64,000 nt of DNA from Candidatus Gastranaerophilales bacterium (GTDB lineage: Bacteria; Cyanobacteriota; Vampirovibrionia; Gastranaerophilales; Gastranaerophilaceae). The notes under the pieces were generated by a model, which worked only from the letters and a program-made list of their open reading frames with translations, was not told the DNA's origin and made no database searches. The stretch is from NCBI GenBank assembly GCA_944326915.1, contig CALVFT010000006.1:17464-81463 (forward strand), written 5' to 3'. Position 1 is the first letter of the stretch. Each line of letters starts with the position of its first letter. Below are positions 1 through 8,116 of the stretch, piece by piece. Position numbers and translations under genes: made by a program.

Positions 1-2
1 AT

Positions 3-629
3 AGAGTTAGAGCTGCTCATATCTTGATTTCTGCTAATCCTAACGAAATTGAACAAACAATTAAATCAGATCCTAAGAATAAATCTTTGTCTGATGCTGA
101 TGTAAAAGCGAAAGTAGCAGAAGAAATGAAAGCTAAAGAAGCTAGAGCTAATCAACTTTTAGCTGAAGCTAAGAAAAATCCTGCAGGATTTGGGAAATTA
201 GCAAAAGAAAATTCTGAAGATACTACAACTGCTGTTAAAGGTGGAGATTTAGGTTTCTTCGCTGCTCAAGAAATGGTTCCTGAATTTTCAAAAGCTGCTT
301 TTTCTATGAAGCCTAATACAATTTCAGATAAAGTTGTTAAAACTCAATTCGGATATCATATTATTATGGTAAATGATAGAGCTGCTGCTATGACTGATCC
401 TTATGAAAAAGTTAAAAACGATATCAAAGCTTATTTGGAAAATCAAAAACAACTTGAATTGCTTGATAAGTTAACTGAATCATTGAAAAAATCAGCTAAA
501 ATTGAATATATTAATCCTGAATATTCTCCAGAAGCTATGAAAGAATCAGTACAACAATCAATTAATGAAGGTTCAAAAAAGGTTAAAGAAATTGAAGCTA
601 AACAAGCTGCAGAACAAAATAAAAAATAA
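3..629 (+). CDS. Parvulin-type peptidyl-prolyl isomerase (5' truncated)
   Basis: This is the C-terminal part of a PpiC/SurA/PrsA-like foldase, which helps exported proteins fold by isomerising X-Pro bonds. The frame is open to the window edge. Upstream of the first possible start (TTG at 24) it reads VRAAHILISA, the typical opening of a parvulin domain, so the true start lies outside the window. The domain continues through a Lys/Glu-rich helix, then GGDLGFF, a VPEFSKAAF segment and FGYHIIMV, all standard parvulin landmarks. About 60 charged residues follow. It probably acts in the periplasm or on the cell surface, but the signal peptide is not visible. A terminator hairpin follows within 25 bases. 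Confidence 0.85.
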   Translation, partial: RVRAAHILISANPNEIEQTIKSDPKNKSLSDADVKAKVAEEMKAKEARANQLLAEAKKNPAGFGKLAKENSEDTTTAVKGGDLGFFAAQEMVPEFSKAAFSMKPNTISDKVVKTQFGYHIIMVNDRAAAMTDPYEKVKNDIKAYLENQKQLELLDKLTESLKKSAKIEYINPEYSPEAMKESVQQSINEGSKKVKEIEAKQAAEQNKK

Positions 630-652
630 AACAAAATTGATTTAATAAGAAA

Positions 653-684
653 AACGACTTAGAGATTATCTAAGTCGTTTTTTT
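653..684 (+). terminator. Rho-independent terminator of the foldase gene
   Basis: A perfect 10-bp stem (AACGACTTAG / CTAAGTCGTT) with a 7-nt loop runs into a T-tract, directly downstream of the parvulin gene. The gene on the other side is convergent. Confidence 0.85.
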
Positions 685-702
685 ATGGTTAAATTTTTTT
701 AT

Positions 703-1668
703 TTAAAATTTAAGCAAGACTTTTAATGTATCTTTTTGTTTATTTTTTTCGAATGCTTCAATAGCATTATCTGCATCATATTTTGCAGAAATTAGAGGTG
801 AAAAATCTATTTTTTCTGATTTCAATAGTCTTAATGCCGGACCAAATTGACCACATCTTGAGCCTAGCACTGTAATTTCATCAATTACTATAGGAGCCAA
901 GTTTAATTCTTTTCCTGTAGCTACTGTACTTTTTAAGACTAAAACTCCGCGAGGTTTTGTAAGTGCGATAGATGTTTCAAATCCTGATACTGAACCTGTT
1001 GCTTCTACAACAACATCATATTTCTTTTCGATTGGAAAATCTTGAAGAAGTGATGTTTTTACACCTTGAGCTTTTGCAATGTCAAGTTTGTTTTGGTGTT
1101 TACCTACTAAAGTTACGTCTATATTTTGAGCATTTAATGTTAAGGCGATAATCAAACCTAATTTGCCATCACCTAGTACAATTACTTTTTCGAAAGGTTT
1201 TATATGAAGTTGTTCTGTAATTTCGCAAGCTGCTGCAAGTGGTTCAACAAAAACAGCTTGTTCGTCTGGAACATTTGCTGGGACTTCAAATAAAACTTCT
1301 AGCGGCATTGTAAAATATTCTGCAAAAACCCCGTCTTTTCTCCAAATACCAAGAGTGTGTCTATATGGACAGTGACGATATAGCTTTTCTGCACAATATG
1401 GACAATCAGGCTTTTTGCATCCATAGCTGATTTCTGGGACAACACGTTTGCCTAAAAGAGATTGATCTTCATCATTAATTTCTTCTACAACCCCTACAGC
1501 TTCATGCCCTAAAACTCCTTTATAACCCATATAACCTTTTGTAATTTCATAATCAGTATTACAAATACCTGCTAAAGTGACACGGATTAATGCTTCTCCT
1601 TTTTTAGGTATAGGTTTTTCATAATCATTTACCAATTTTAATTCTTTATCAAATACTACTGCTTTCAT
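703..1668 (-). CDS. Zinc-dependent medium-chain alcohol dehydrogenase-like protein
   Basis: This is an MDR-superfamily NAD(P)-dependent dehydrogenase acting on an unidentified alcohol or polyol. Visible landmarks are the catalytic Cys36 in GICNTDYE, His55-Glu56 in GHEAVG, a four-cysteine structural zinc lobe (Cys84, 89, 92, 100), Glu142 and a Rossmann loop GDGKLG (166-171). At 321 residues it is slightly shorter than usual for the family (about 340-350). AGGAGG lies just upstream of the ATG. It stands alone between convergent and unrelated genes, so context does not reveal the substrate. It may belong to the sorbitol/threonine dehydrogenase branch, but no closer assignment is justified. Confidence 0.8.
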   Translation of the reverse strand: MKAVVFDKELKLVNDYEKPIPKKGEALIRVTLAGICNTDYEITKGYMGYKGVLGHEAVGVVEEINDEDQSLLGKRVVPEISYGCKKPDCPYCAEKLYRHCPYRHTLGIWRKDGVFAEYFTMPLEVLFEVPANVPDEQAVFVEPLAAACEITEQLHIKPFEKVIVLGDGKLGLIIALTLNAQNIDVTLVGKHQNKLDIAKAQGVKTSLLQDFPIEKKYDVVVEATGSVSGFETSIALTKPRGVLVLKSTVATGKELNLAPIVIDEITVLGSRCGQFGPALRLLKSEKIDFSPLISAKYDADNAIEAFEKNKQKDTLKVLLKF

Positions 1669-1721
1669 TTATACCTCCTAGGAGCTAGTCTAGCACAAAT
1701 CTATATTGCAAATTGTAAAAA

Positions 1722-1743
1722 AAATCAGGTCATTGACCTGATT
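1722..1743 (-). terminator. Terminator hairpin of the small 66-aa gene
   Basis: A near-perfect palindrome (AAATCAGGTCA / TGACCTGATTT) lies just beyond the stop codon of the minus-strand gene ending at 1745, followed on that strand by a long T-tract. Confidence 0.75.
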
Positions 1744-1744
1744 T

Positions 1745-1945
1745 TTAGCTTCTTGCAACTACTGTAGCTATCAAATCTCCGTAGCTGTTCATGCTGCCGT
1801 CTGTTTGTTCTACGATGTAGTTTAGTTCAGGATCTTTTTCGATTGCTTTTTCTGCTTTTTCCATTGCAATATCGTAATCTCTTGTTTCACAAATTAATGT
1901 TCTTGAAAATTCTGAGTGATTTCTTTCTGTGTATACGTGGTACAT
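1745..1945 (-). CDS. Small conserved-looking hypothetical protein (66 aa)
   Basis: The protein is not recognised. It has no signal peptide or membrane segment and an alternating strand-helix-strand pattern: MYHVYTE, then a Lys/Glu-rich helix (AMEKAEKAIEK), then NYIVEQTDG. This suggests a compact ferredoxin-like or ACT-like alpha/beta fold, which is inference only. It has a strong GGAGG site six bases before the ATG and its own terminator, so it is very likely a real gene. It is probably transcribed alone or at the end of the transcript from the genes upstream. Confidence 0.65.
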   Translation of the reverse strand: MYHVYTERNHSEFSRTLICETRDYDIAMEKAEKAIEKDPELNYIVEQTDGSMNSYGDLIATVVARS

Positions 1946-1986
1946 TTTTACCTCCTTATTAACACTTTTATTATAGATTTTAAAAT

Positions 1987-2652
1987 TTATTTGTCTATAT
2001 TTTCAAGTTTTTTCATCTTTTCTTGTAATTCCAAAACTTCGTATTTAAGTCTGTTTAACTCGCATTTTACCGGATCAGGAATTCTATTGTGCATAAGTAC
2101 ACCATTTTCATCTCTGATTTTTTGGTGAACAATTCTTCCAGGAATACCTACAACAGTTGAGTACTCAGGAACGTTGTCAACTACAACTGAACCTGCTCCG
2201 ACGCGTACATGATCACCTAGGGTTATGTTACCTAGAACTTTAGCACCTGCACCAACAATTACGCTGTTGCCAAGTGTTGGATGACGTTTGCCTTGTTCTT
2301 TTCCTGTACCGCCTAAGGTAACTTGCTGGTAGATAAGTACATCATCTCCGATTATTGTCGTTGCACCTATTACTACTCCCTCACCGTGGTCGATAAAAAA
2401 GCGTCTGCCGATTTTTGCTGCAGGATGAATTTCTATACCCGTTATAATTCTTGTGATATATGATATAATCCTTGGAATTAGTGGAATATGCCATTTGTAT
2501 AACCTGTGAGCAAATCTGTATGCTATAAGTGCGTGAAGCCCAGGGTAGCATAGTATTACTTCCAATAAATTATTTGCGGCAGGGTCTTTGTCGTAAATAA
2601 CTTGGATATCTTCTTTTACTTTTGTAATTCCTCTTTTTATTATTTTAAACAT
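1987..2652 (-). CDS. cysE: Serine O-acetyltransferase
   Basis: This cytoplasmic enzyme makes O-acetylserine from L-serine and acetyl-CoA, the first committed step of cysteine synthesis. The 221 residues match the shorter CysE/EpsC form. A helical N-terminal part (1-70) is followed by left-handed beta-helix hexapeptide repeats containing IDHGEGVVIG, YQQVTLGGTG and VGAGAKVLG, and the typical VVGIPGR segment. The charged C-terminal tail (LQEKMKKLEN) probably forms a short coiled coil. It starts 25 bases after tyrS on the same strand, so the two are probably cotranscribed. No cysteine synthase gene is visible in the window. Confidence 0.93.
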   Translation of the reverse strand: MFKIIKRGITKVKEDIQVIYDKDPAANNLLEVILCYPGLHALIAYRFAHRLYKWHIPLIPRIISYITRIITGIEIHPAAKIGRRFFIDHGEGVVIGATTIIGDDVLIYQQVTLGGTGKEQGKRHPTLGNSVIVGAGAKVLGNITLGDHVRVGAGSVVVDNVPEYSTVVGIPGRIVHQKIRDENGVLMHNRIPDPVKCELNRLKYEVLELQEKMKKLENIDK

Positions 2653-2677
2653 TCTGCCCTCATTTATTGGTTGGAAG

Positions 2678-3901
2678 TTATTTTAAAAGTTTTGCAAATT
2701 TTCTTTTTCCTGCTTGCAATACTACACTTTCTTTAATGTCGAATGTATAAGTCATGTCGGCAATTTTTTCGCCGTCAACTTTTACTCCGCCACCTTGGAT
2801 CAAACGTTTTGCTTCGCCTTTGCTTTGTACAAATTTTAATTCAGTTAGTACATCAAGAATACCTTTGCCATTCATTCCTTGAATTTCTTCGATATCATCC
2901 GGAATTCCTTTATTTGAAACAATGTTAATAAAAGCTTCTTGCCCGTGTTTTGCACCTTCTTCTCCGTGATATTCTTTAGTGATTGTATAAGCTAATTTCA
3001 TTTTTATATCACGAGGATTTACTGAACCTTCTGCGATTTGTCTGTCAATAGTTTCAAGTTCTTCTTTTGTGGCGTCAGTAAGCAAGCTAAAGTATCTTGA
3101 AATCATATTATCAGGTATACTCATAAGTTTTCCAAACATGTCAACATCAGAATCTGTTAGAGAAATACAGTGCTCAGGATATGTCTTAGACATTTTTACT
3201 ACACCGTCTGTTCCTTCAAGAAGTGGTAGAAGCATAACCAGTTGAGGATATTTTTTGCCGTATGCAGCTTGAATATCACGACCCAGTAATGTATTAAATC
3301 TTTGGTCTGTTCCACCAAGTTCTATATCAGAATCAACTTCTACAGAATCATATGCTTGCATTAAAGGATAGAAAAATTCATGTATTGATATTGGTCTGCC
3401 TTCAGCATATCGTTTTGCAAAATCATCACGTGTCATCATTTGTGCTACTGTGACTTGTGCAGATAGTTTTAATAAGTCTGTAAAACTCATTTTATGCAAC
3501 CAATCAGCGTTATTTACAACTTCTGCATTACTTACATCAAGAACTTTTGACATTTGATCAAAATATGATTTTGCATTTTCTTCTACTTGTTCTTTAGTTA
3601 AGGCCGGACGAGTTTCTGATTTGCCTGAAGGATCACCTACCATTGCAGTTGCACCTCCTACAATCAAGACAATTTTATGTCCCAGACTTTGGAATTCTTT
3701 TAATTTTCTCATTACAACAGTATGTCCTAAGTGTAAGTCAGGTCTTGTAGGATCCATTCCTAATTTTACACGAAGCGGCGTATTCGTATCATGAGAATGT
3801 TGCAATTTGATTGCTAACTCTTCAATGCCACCAGGTAGTACTTCTGCGTTACGAGTTAAATGTTTTGCTTGTTCTATAAATTCTTGTCTGATATCAACCA
3901 T
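2678..3901 (-). CDS. tyrS: Tyrosyl-tRNA synthetase
   Basis: This enzyme charges tRNA-Tyr in the cytoplasm. It is a class I synthetase with the HIGH-type signature HLGH at 57-60 and KMSKT at 236-240. The KMSKT signature and the PRDIKMKLA segment place it in the longer TyrZ-like branch rather than the TyrS branch with KFGKT. The C-terminal 60 residues form an S4 RNA-binding domain (SKGEAKRLIQGGG onward). Its 407 residues are full length. It begins with ATG after a GGAGAG site and leads a probable operon with cysE. Confidence 0.95.
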   Translation of the reverse strand: MVDIRQEFIEQAKHLTRNAEVLPGGIEELAIKLQHSHDTNTPLRVKLGMDPTRPDLHLGHTVVMRKLKEFQSLGHKIVLIVGGATAMVGDPSGKSETRPALTKEQVEENAKSYFDQMSKVLDVSNAEVVNNADWLHKMSFTDLLKLSAQVTVAQMMTRDDFAKRYAEGRPISIHEFFYPLMQAYDSVEVDSDIELGGTDQRFNTLLGRDIQAAYGKKYPQLVMLLPLLEGTDGVVKMSKTYPEHCISLTDSDVDMFGKLMSIPDNMISRYFSLLTDATKEELETIDRQIAEGSVNPRDIKMKLAYTITKEYHGEEGAKHGQEAFINIVSNKGIPDDIEEIQGMNGKGILDVLTELKFVQSKGEAKRLIQGGGVKVDGEKIADMTYTFDIKESVVLQAGKRKFAKLLK

Positions 3902-3937
3902 AAATTCTCTCCATAATTTTGTATTACAATTGATTTA

Positions 3938-3946
3938 ATTATATCA
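3938..3946 (-). promoter_or_regulatory. Extended -10 promoter element before tyrS
   Basis: On the minus strand the sequence reads TGATATAAT, a consensus -10 with the TGn extension. It lies about 35 bases upstream of the tyrS start. No good -35 hexamer was found 17 bases further upstream, which fits an extended -10 promoter. Confidence 0.45.
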
Positions 3947-3984
3947 AAAACAAAAAAAGTAATAAAAAATGAGTAATAAAAAAA

Positions 3985-4002
3985 GAGCCGAATATTCGGC
4001 TC
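3985..4002 (-). terminator. Terminator of the tail-fibre-like gene pair
   Basis: A perfect palindrome GAGCCGAAT/ATTCGGCTC follows the stop of the gene ending at 4010. On the minus strand it is followed by seven Ts. Confidence 0.85.
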
Positions 4003-4009
4003 CTAAAAT

Positions 4010-4375
4010 TTATGAACTGAGTTCTGTGAGTTCTTTTCTTAGGTCTGAAATTTGTTTGTTGTAATATTCAAGCCAAGTTTCTCCAGCTTCTCCATCTTTT
4101 AGTGCTGGTTCGCATATCGCACGAATTCTTTTTTTATCAAGCTCATCAAGTTCTATTTTTATTTCATAAATTCTTTCTTCTTTTTGTGTTGTTTGTAATT
4201 TTGTCCTGTATTCTTCTGTATCTAATTTTTCTGTTAAGTACCATTGATTGTCAATTTCAGATTCTGTAACATCTAATTCTCTCATTCCAAGAGATTTATA
4301 AAATTCATAGTTTGTTCCTATTCCGACTTGACATAAACCTGTTTCATTATCAATAATTTTACAATATTTAAGCAT
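4010..4375 (-). CDS. Phage-related hypothetical protein, possible tail-fibre accessory
   Basis: No family is firmly recognised. The 121 residues contain a two-strand N-terminal region (YCKIIDNETGLCQVGIG), then a long charged helical segment ending in ETWLEYYNKQI. That pattern is common in small proteins encoded beside phage tail fibres. Its start overlaps the end of the upstream tail-fibre-like gene by 8 bases, so the two are translationally coupled and probably act together, for example as fibre and chaperone/accessory. A strong terminator follows. The functional link is inference from position. Confidence 0.5.
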   Translation of the reverse strand: MLKYCKIIDNETGLCQVGIGTNYEFYKSLGMRELDVTESEIDNQWYLTEKLDTEEYRTKLQTTQKEERIYEIKIELDELDKKRIRAICEPALKDGEAGETWLEYYNKQISDLRKELTELSS

Positions 4376-5345
4376 TTGTAACTCCTTTCAGTGGGAAAAA
4401 TGTAAGTTTTGTTTTTCCATGTCCAATGACTTTATACCAGTATCCTAATGGCATTGGTACAAACAGAGTTTGTCTATCATTTGCACCTCCACCGATTCTT
4501 GCATATGTAAGCTGCGTAAGGTTATCTTCTGTTTTTCCAATATAAATATTTGCAATTTCAATATTTGATGTATTATCACCTCCCATTGCAACTAATATTC
4601 CATCAAATTCGGCTTGATGTACTTGGGTTAAAGTTATTGATACACCTGATTCGTAGTCTGGGAAAAACCAGTTAAGAATTTGTTTTTTATCGCTGCTTTT
4701 TAATATATTATTAGGCTTTTCGTTTTCTAAAGATAATATTGTGCTGGTATCTGTTTCGAATTTCCCTATTTTTATAATCTCACTTTCAGTCCAAGTTGTA
4801 CCTGTATTAGTGGTCACTTTCCAAACATTATCTAATGGATTGTACCAAGCTCCTTCAGTTAAATTTATTGTCGGTTGCTGGGTCGTAATGAATACGGCAG
4901 TTTTATTATAAGAGCTGATTGTTCCGTTTGATGATAAAAAAAGTTCTTTTTCTTCTTCTGCCATGTTAGGTGTATATTGAATATCTTTATCGACTTTGTA
5001 TTCTGTATTTTTGAGTGTATTATCAGAATTTCTTCCATTTGAGATAAGTACTCTTAGACCTTCTTTAACTGTTATTGTTGTATTTTCATAACTTGCAATT
5101 CCATTAGGGGCTTCTAGTATACAATTGGTGGTGAAATTTGTATTACTTAGGTCTTTGAGAGCGTTAGATTCATTTATTTCGGTTACTTTTTCGTCAAGTT
5201 TGCTTTCCAGTTTTGTAACTTCTGTTTTTGTATATTCTTTAGACTCATCAAGCCCGTTTGCCAGTGCAAGGAAATTTGCATTCACTTCACTTGCTTTTGC
5301 TTTGGTGCCTGGAGTGAAAGAATATGGTATAGTTGATTCAGCCAT
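4368..5345 (-). CDS. Phage tail-fibre-like protein
   Basis: The N-terminus (IPYSFTPGTKAKASEVNANF) closely matches the opening motif of many phage tail-fibre and tail-associated proteins. It is followed by a short coiled coil (residues 30-65) and a long Thr/Asn/Ser-rich, beta-rich body with no signal peptide or membrane segment. At the C-terminus a compact segment (VPMPLGYWYKVIGHG) could be a receptor-binding or trimerising tip. No capsid, tail-tube, portal or integrase gene is nearby, so it is either a domesticated fibre or a remnant. It has its own consensus promoter upstream and a second gene overlapping its 3' end. Confidence 0.65.
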   Translation of the reverse strand: MAESTIPYSFTPGTKAKASEVNANFLALANGLDESKEYTKTEVTKLESKLDEKVTEINESNALKDLSNTNFTTNCILEAPNGIASYENTTITVKEGLRVLISNGRNSDNTLKNTEYKVDKDIQYTPNMAEEEKELFLSSNGTISSYNKTAVFITTQQPTINLTEGAWYNPLDNVWKVTTNTGTTWTESEIIKIGKFETDTSTILSLENEKPNNILKSSDKKQILNWFFPDYESGVSITLTQVHQAEFDGILVAMGGDNTSNIEIANIYIGKTEDNLTQLTYARIGGGANDRQTLFVPMPLGYWYKVIGHGKTKLTFFPLKGVTNA

Positions 5346-5404
5346 TAATTTGCCTTTCTGACAAATTTAATGAAAATGATAAATAAAGCGTAGTGTAATA
5401 ATCA

Positions 5405-5434
5405 ATTATACCTTATGTTTTTAAAATCTGTCAA
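5405..5434 (-). promoter_or_regulatory. Sigma-70 promoter of the tail-fibre-like unit
   Basis: On the minus strand TTGACA (5429-5434) and TATAAT (5405-5410) are separated by 18 bases, about 60 bases upstream of the tail-fibre-like start. Both hexamers match the consensus perfectly. Confidence 0.75.
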
Positions 5435-5475
5435 TAAACTTGAAATGTTGTTAGTTTTTTGGAATAATCTGTTTT

Positions 5476-5826
5476 ATGATAAAAGTTGGTGTTGATATAG
5501 AAGATATAGAAAGATTTAAAGGTAAATCGCAAGACTTCTTGGATAGAGTTTTTACTCCGTCAGAGCAAGTGTATTGTAATTCTTTTTCGCATCCAGAAAG
5601 TCGTTATTGCGCAAGATTTTGTGCAAAAGAAGCAGTTGTTAAAGCTTTAAGTGGCTTCGGGATAAAGAATGTGTATTATTCTGAAATTGAAGTGTACCAC
5701 GACGAGAACAATTGTCCTAATGTTAGAATTTTGAAGGAATTAGGAAAAGATTTTTGTATAAATTTAAGTATTTCTCATGAAAAAACAAAGGCTGTTGCTT
5801 TTGTTGTTATTGAGGAATCTCATTAG
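5476..5826 (+). CDS. acpS: Holo-[acyl-carrier-protein] synthase
   Basis: This enzyme transfers 4'-phosphopantetheine from CoA to acyl carrier protein, activating it for fatty acid synthesis. The 116 residues are normal length. The N-terminal GVDIEDIERF motif supplies the metal-binding Asp7, and FCAKEAVVKAL carries the conserved Lys51-Glu52. The LSISHEKTKAVAFV strand near the end is also typical. The Shine-Dalgarno site is weak. The last 20 bases overlap the 3' end of pheA on the opposite strand, a convergent arrangement with no terminator between them. Confidence 0.92.
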   Translation: MIKVGVDIEDIERFKGKSQDFLDRVFTPSEQVYCNSFSHPESRYCARFCAKEAVVKALSGFGIKNVYYSEIEVYHDENNCPNVRILKELGKDFCINLSISHEKTKAVAFVVIEESH

Positions 5827-6682
5827 TTTGATTTTTTGGATATGAACCTAAAAATCTAAAAAATGTTGTTTGGGATTTGATTTTTTCTATTGCCAATTTA
5901 ATTTTTTCATCTTGAATGTGTCCGTCAAAATTTACGAAGAAAATATAATCTCCAAAATTAATTTTTGAAGGTCTTGATGATATATGTGAAAGATTTATGT
6001 TGCTTTCTAAAAAAGTTTTTAGTACTTCAAGCAATGCTCCAGGTTTGTTTTCGGTAGAAAATGCGATTGAAGTTTTATCATTTCCTGTTTTTTCTGTAGT
6101 GTAATTCCCTACTAGGATAAATCTTGTTTGATTTGTTTTATCGTCATTAATATTTTCTTTTAGAATATTTAAGTTATATACTTCTGCTGTTTTTTTGCTA
6201 CCTATAGCTGCATATGTAAGATTGTAGTTTTGTAGACTTCTTGCAGCTTCTGCTGTACTTGTTGCTTCTATTATATTTACGTTATAAGGCATTTCTGTAT
6301 GTATGTAGTTTTGGCACTGAGCAAGAGCTTGAGGATGTGAGATAATACCTGTTATACTGTAAATTTCTGTTGTGCGAGATAGAAGGCAATGACGTATTGG
6401 CATAATATATTCTGCTATAATTTGGATATTATGATTTTCAGCGGTCATAAGATTATCCATAGTCTCTCTTACACCACCTTCAATTGAGTTTTCAACAGGT
6501 AGTACACCTAGGGTATTGGCTGAATTTTTGTCTACGTATTCTATTACCTGTCTGATTGTTTGCATCGGCATTGGGTATGCTTTTATGTTATTTAGTTCGC
6601 AGAGTTTATCTTTTGCCATTTCGCTAAAAGATGCTTGTGGCCCTAAATATGCTATTGTTTCTATTTCGTTGAAATTTATCAT
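5807..6682 (-). CDS. pheA: Prephenate dehydratase
   Basis: This enzyme converts prephenate to phenylpyruvate in phenylalanine synthesis. It is monofunctional, with no chorismate mutase domain. The catalytic domain covers 1-200, with YLGPQASFS, the VLPVENSIEGG loop and the catalytic TRF motif at 186-188. A C-terminal ACT domain (about 203-285) should sense phenylalanine. Its GAL motif is present (PGALLEV) but the usual ESRP motif reads SSRP (235-238), which could affect feedback control. It converges on and overlaps acpS by 20 bases. Confidence 0.92.
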   Translation of the reverse strand: MINFNEIETIAYLGPQASFSEMAKDKLCELNNIKAYPMPMQTIRQVIEYVDKNSANTLGVLPVENSIEGGVRETMDNLMTAENHNIQIIAEYIMPIRHCLLSRTTEIYSITGIISHPQALAQCQNYIHTEMPYNVNIIEATSTAEAARSLQNYNLTYAAIGSKKTAEVYNLNILKENINDDKTNQTRFILVGNYTTEKTGNDKTSIAFSTENKPGALLEVLKTFLESNINLSHISSRPSKINFGDYIFFVNFDGHIQDEKIKLAIEKIKSQTTFFRFLGSYPKNQTNEIPQ

Positions 6683-6742
6683 TGCTCTTACCTCATATTT
6701 CTATTATGATTATATAAGAAATACTTGTATGAGGGCAATTTT

Positions 6743-8116
6743 ATGGCAAATATTAAGTTTGGAACAGATGGCTGGAGAGCAGTTGTAGGAAAAGACTTTA
6801 ACAAAGAGAATGTTGAGACTGTAATAAAAGCAGTTGGTAAATATGTATTTGATAATTTTGGTTTGGGTAAAAAAATTATCATAGGATACGATCCAAGGAA
6901 TATGGCTAAAGAATTTGCAACTGATTCTGCTAAACAACTTTCAGATTATGGTTTTGAAGTTCTTTTGAGTGATAAAGTTATACCAACTCCTGTCCTTGCT
7001 TATAATGCAAAAAATTTAAACGCTTGTGCGGTTATGTTTACGGCATCTCACAATCCGCCTGAGTATTTAGGAATTAAGTTTATTCCTGATTATGCAGGCC
7101 CTGCTACAAGTGATATTACTGATGAAATTGTAGCTAACCTTAGCTTAGATTTTGCATCGAAAGGAAATGGTAAATGTTTAGAATACAATTTTAAACCTGA
7201 TTATTATGCTCATATAAAAGAGTTAATTGATTTTAAAAAGATAAAATCATTTGATAAGCATATTATTTTTGACGGTTTGTATGCTGCAAGTATAGGGTAT
7301 TTTGATGAATTACTTGATAGTGAAGGTATAAAATATAGTAGTTTACATATGCACCATGATGTAAATTTTGGTGGAGGAATGCCTGAGCCTAAACCGAAGT
7401 TTTTGAAAGAGTTAATTGAAGAAGTAAGAAAATCAGATAATGCTGTAGGTTTTGCGAATGATGGTGATTCTGACAGATTCGGTGTAATCAATGAAAATGG
7501 AGAATATGTATCTCCAAATGAGATTATAGCGATATTACTAATGCATTTGAAAAAACATAAGAATTTTGATGGCCCTATTGTCAAGACTGTTGGAGCAAGT
7601 CTTTTGCTAAATAAAGTTGCAGAAAAACTTGGAGTAGAAGTCGTTGAAACTGCTGTAGGATTTAAACATGTAGGCGAAGCTATGAGAAAGTTTGATCCAA
7701 TTATTGGTGGTGAAGAATCAGGTGGCTTGAGTATAAAAGGTCATATTCCTGAAAAAGATGGAGTTTTGGCAAATCTACTTATTTTGGAAGCAATGGCTTA
7801 TGAAAATAAATCATTGGTTGATTTACAAAAAGAGTTATATGATTTTGTAGGATGTAGATTCTATAATGATAGAATCGATAAGCATCTTGATAACGTAGAT
7901 GAAATTAAACCAATTTTAGAAGAATATAAAAATAAATCTGAAATTGGTAATTTTAAAGTGAAAAATATTGATACCAAAGATGGTGTAAAAATTTATTTCA
8001 CAGATGATTCCAGTTGGATACTTGTTCGTCCAAGTGGTACTGAACCTTTGTTAAGAATTTATTTTGAAAGTGATAGTGAAAACAAACTAGTAGAACTTAT
8101 AAAATCTATGACATAG
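6743..8116 (+). CDS. Phosphoglucomutase/phosphomannomutase family protein
   Basis: This alpha-D-phosphohexomutase interconverts sugar 1- and 6-phosphates; the exact sugar cannot be told from sequence alone. All four family loops are visible: TASHNPPEYLG with the phosphoserine, the metal-binding NDGDSDRFG, the sugar-binding GGEESGG and the phosphate-binding RPSGTEP near the C-terminus. I start it at ATG 6743 because GAGGG lies eight bases upstream. A longer in-frame TTG at 6725 has no ribosome site and would add six residues. Its 3' end overlaps the convergent zinc-ribbon gene by 30 bases. It probably feeds nucleotide-sugar or glycan synthesis. Confidence 0.9.
   Translation: MANIKFGTDGWRAVVGKDFNKENVETVIKAVGKYVFDNFGLGKKIIIGYDPRNMAKEFATDSAKQLSDYGFEVLLSDKVIPTPVLAYNAKNLNACAVMFTASHNPPEYLGIKFIPDYAGPATSDITDEIVANLSLDFASKGNGKCLEYNFKPDYYAHIKELIDFKKIKSFDKHIIFDGLYAASIGYFDELLDSEGIKYSSLHMHHDVNFGGGMPEPKPKFLKELIEEVRKSDNAVGFANDGDSDRFGVINENGEYVSPNEIIAILLMHLKKHKNFDGPIVKTVGASLLLNKVAEKLGVEVVETAVGFKHVGEAMRKFDPIIGGEESGGLSIKGHIPEKDGVLANLLILEAMAYENKSLVDLQKELYDFVGCRFYNDRIDKHLDNVDEIKPILEEYKNKSEIGNFKVKNIDTKDGVKIYFTDDSSWILVRPSGTEPLLRIYFESDSENKLVELIKSMT

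Noticed and set aside
4010..5345. An active prophage.
   Set aside because: Only two tail-like genes are present. No integrase, capsid, portal or lysis genes or attachment repeats were found in the window.
6725..6742. TTG start for the phosphohexomutase six codons upstream.
   Set aside because: ATG 6743 has GAGGG at good spacing, and the family begins just after it.
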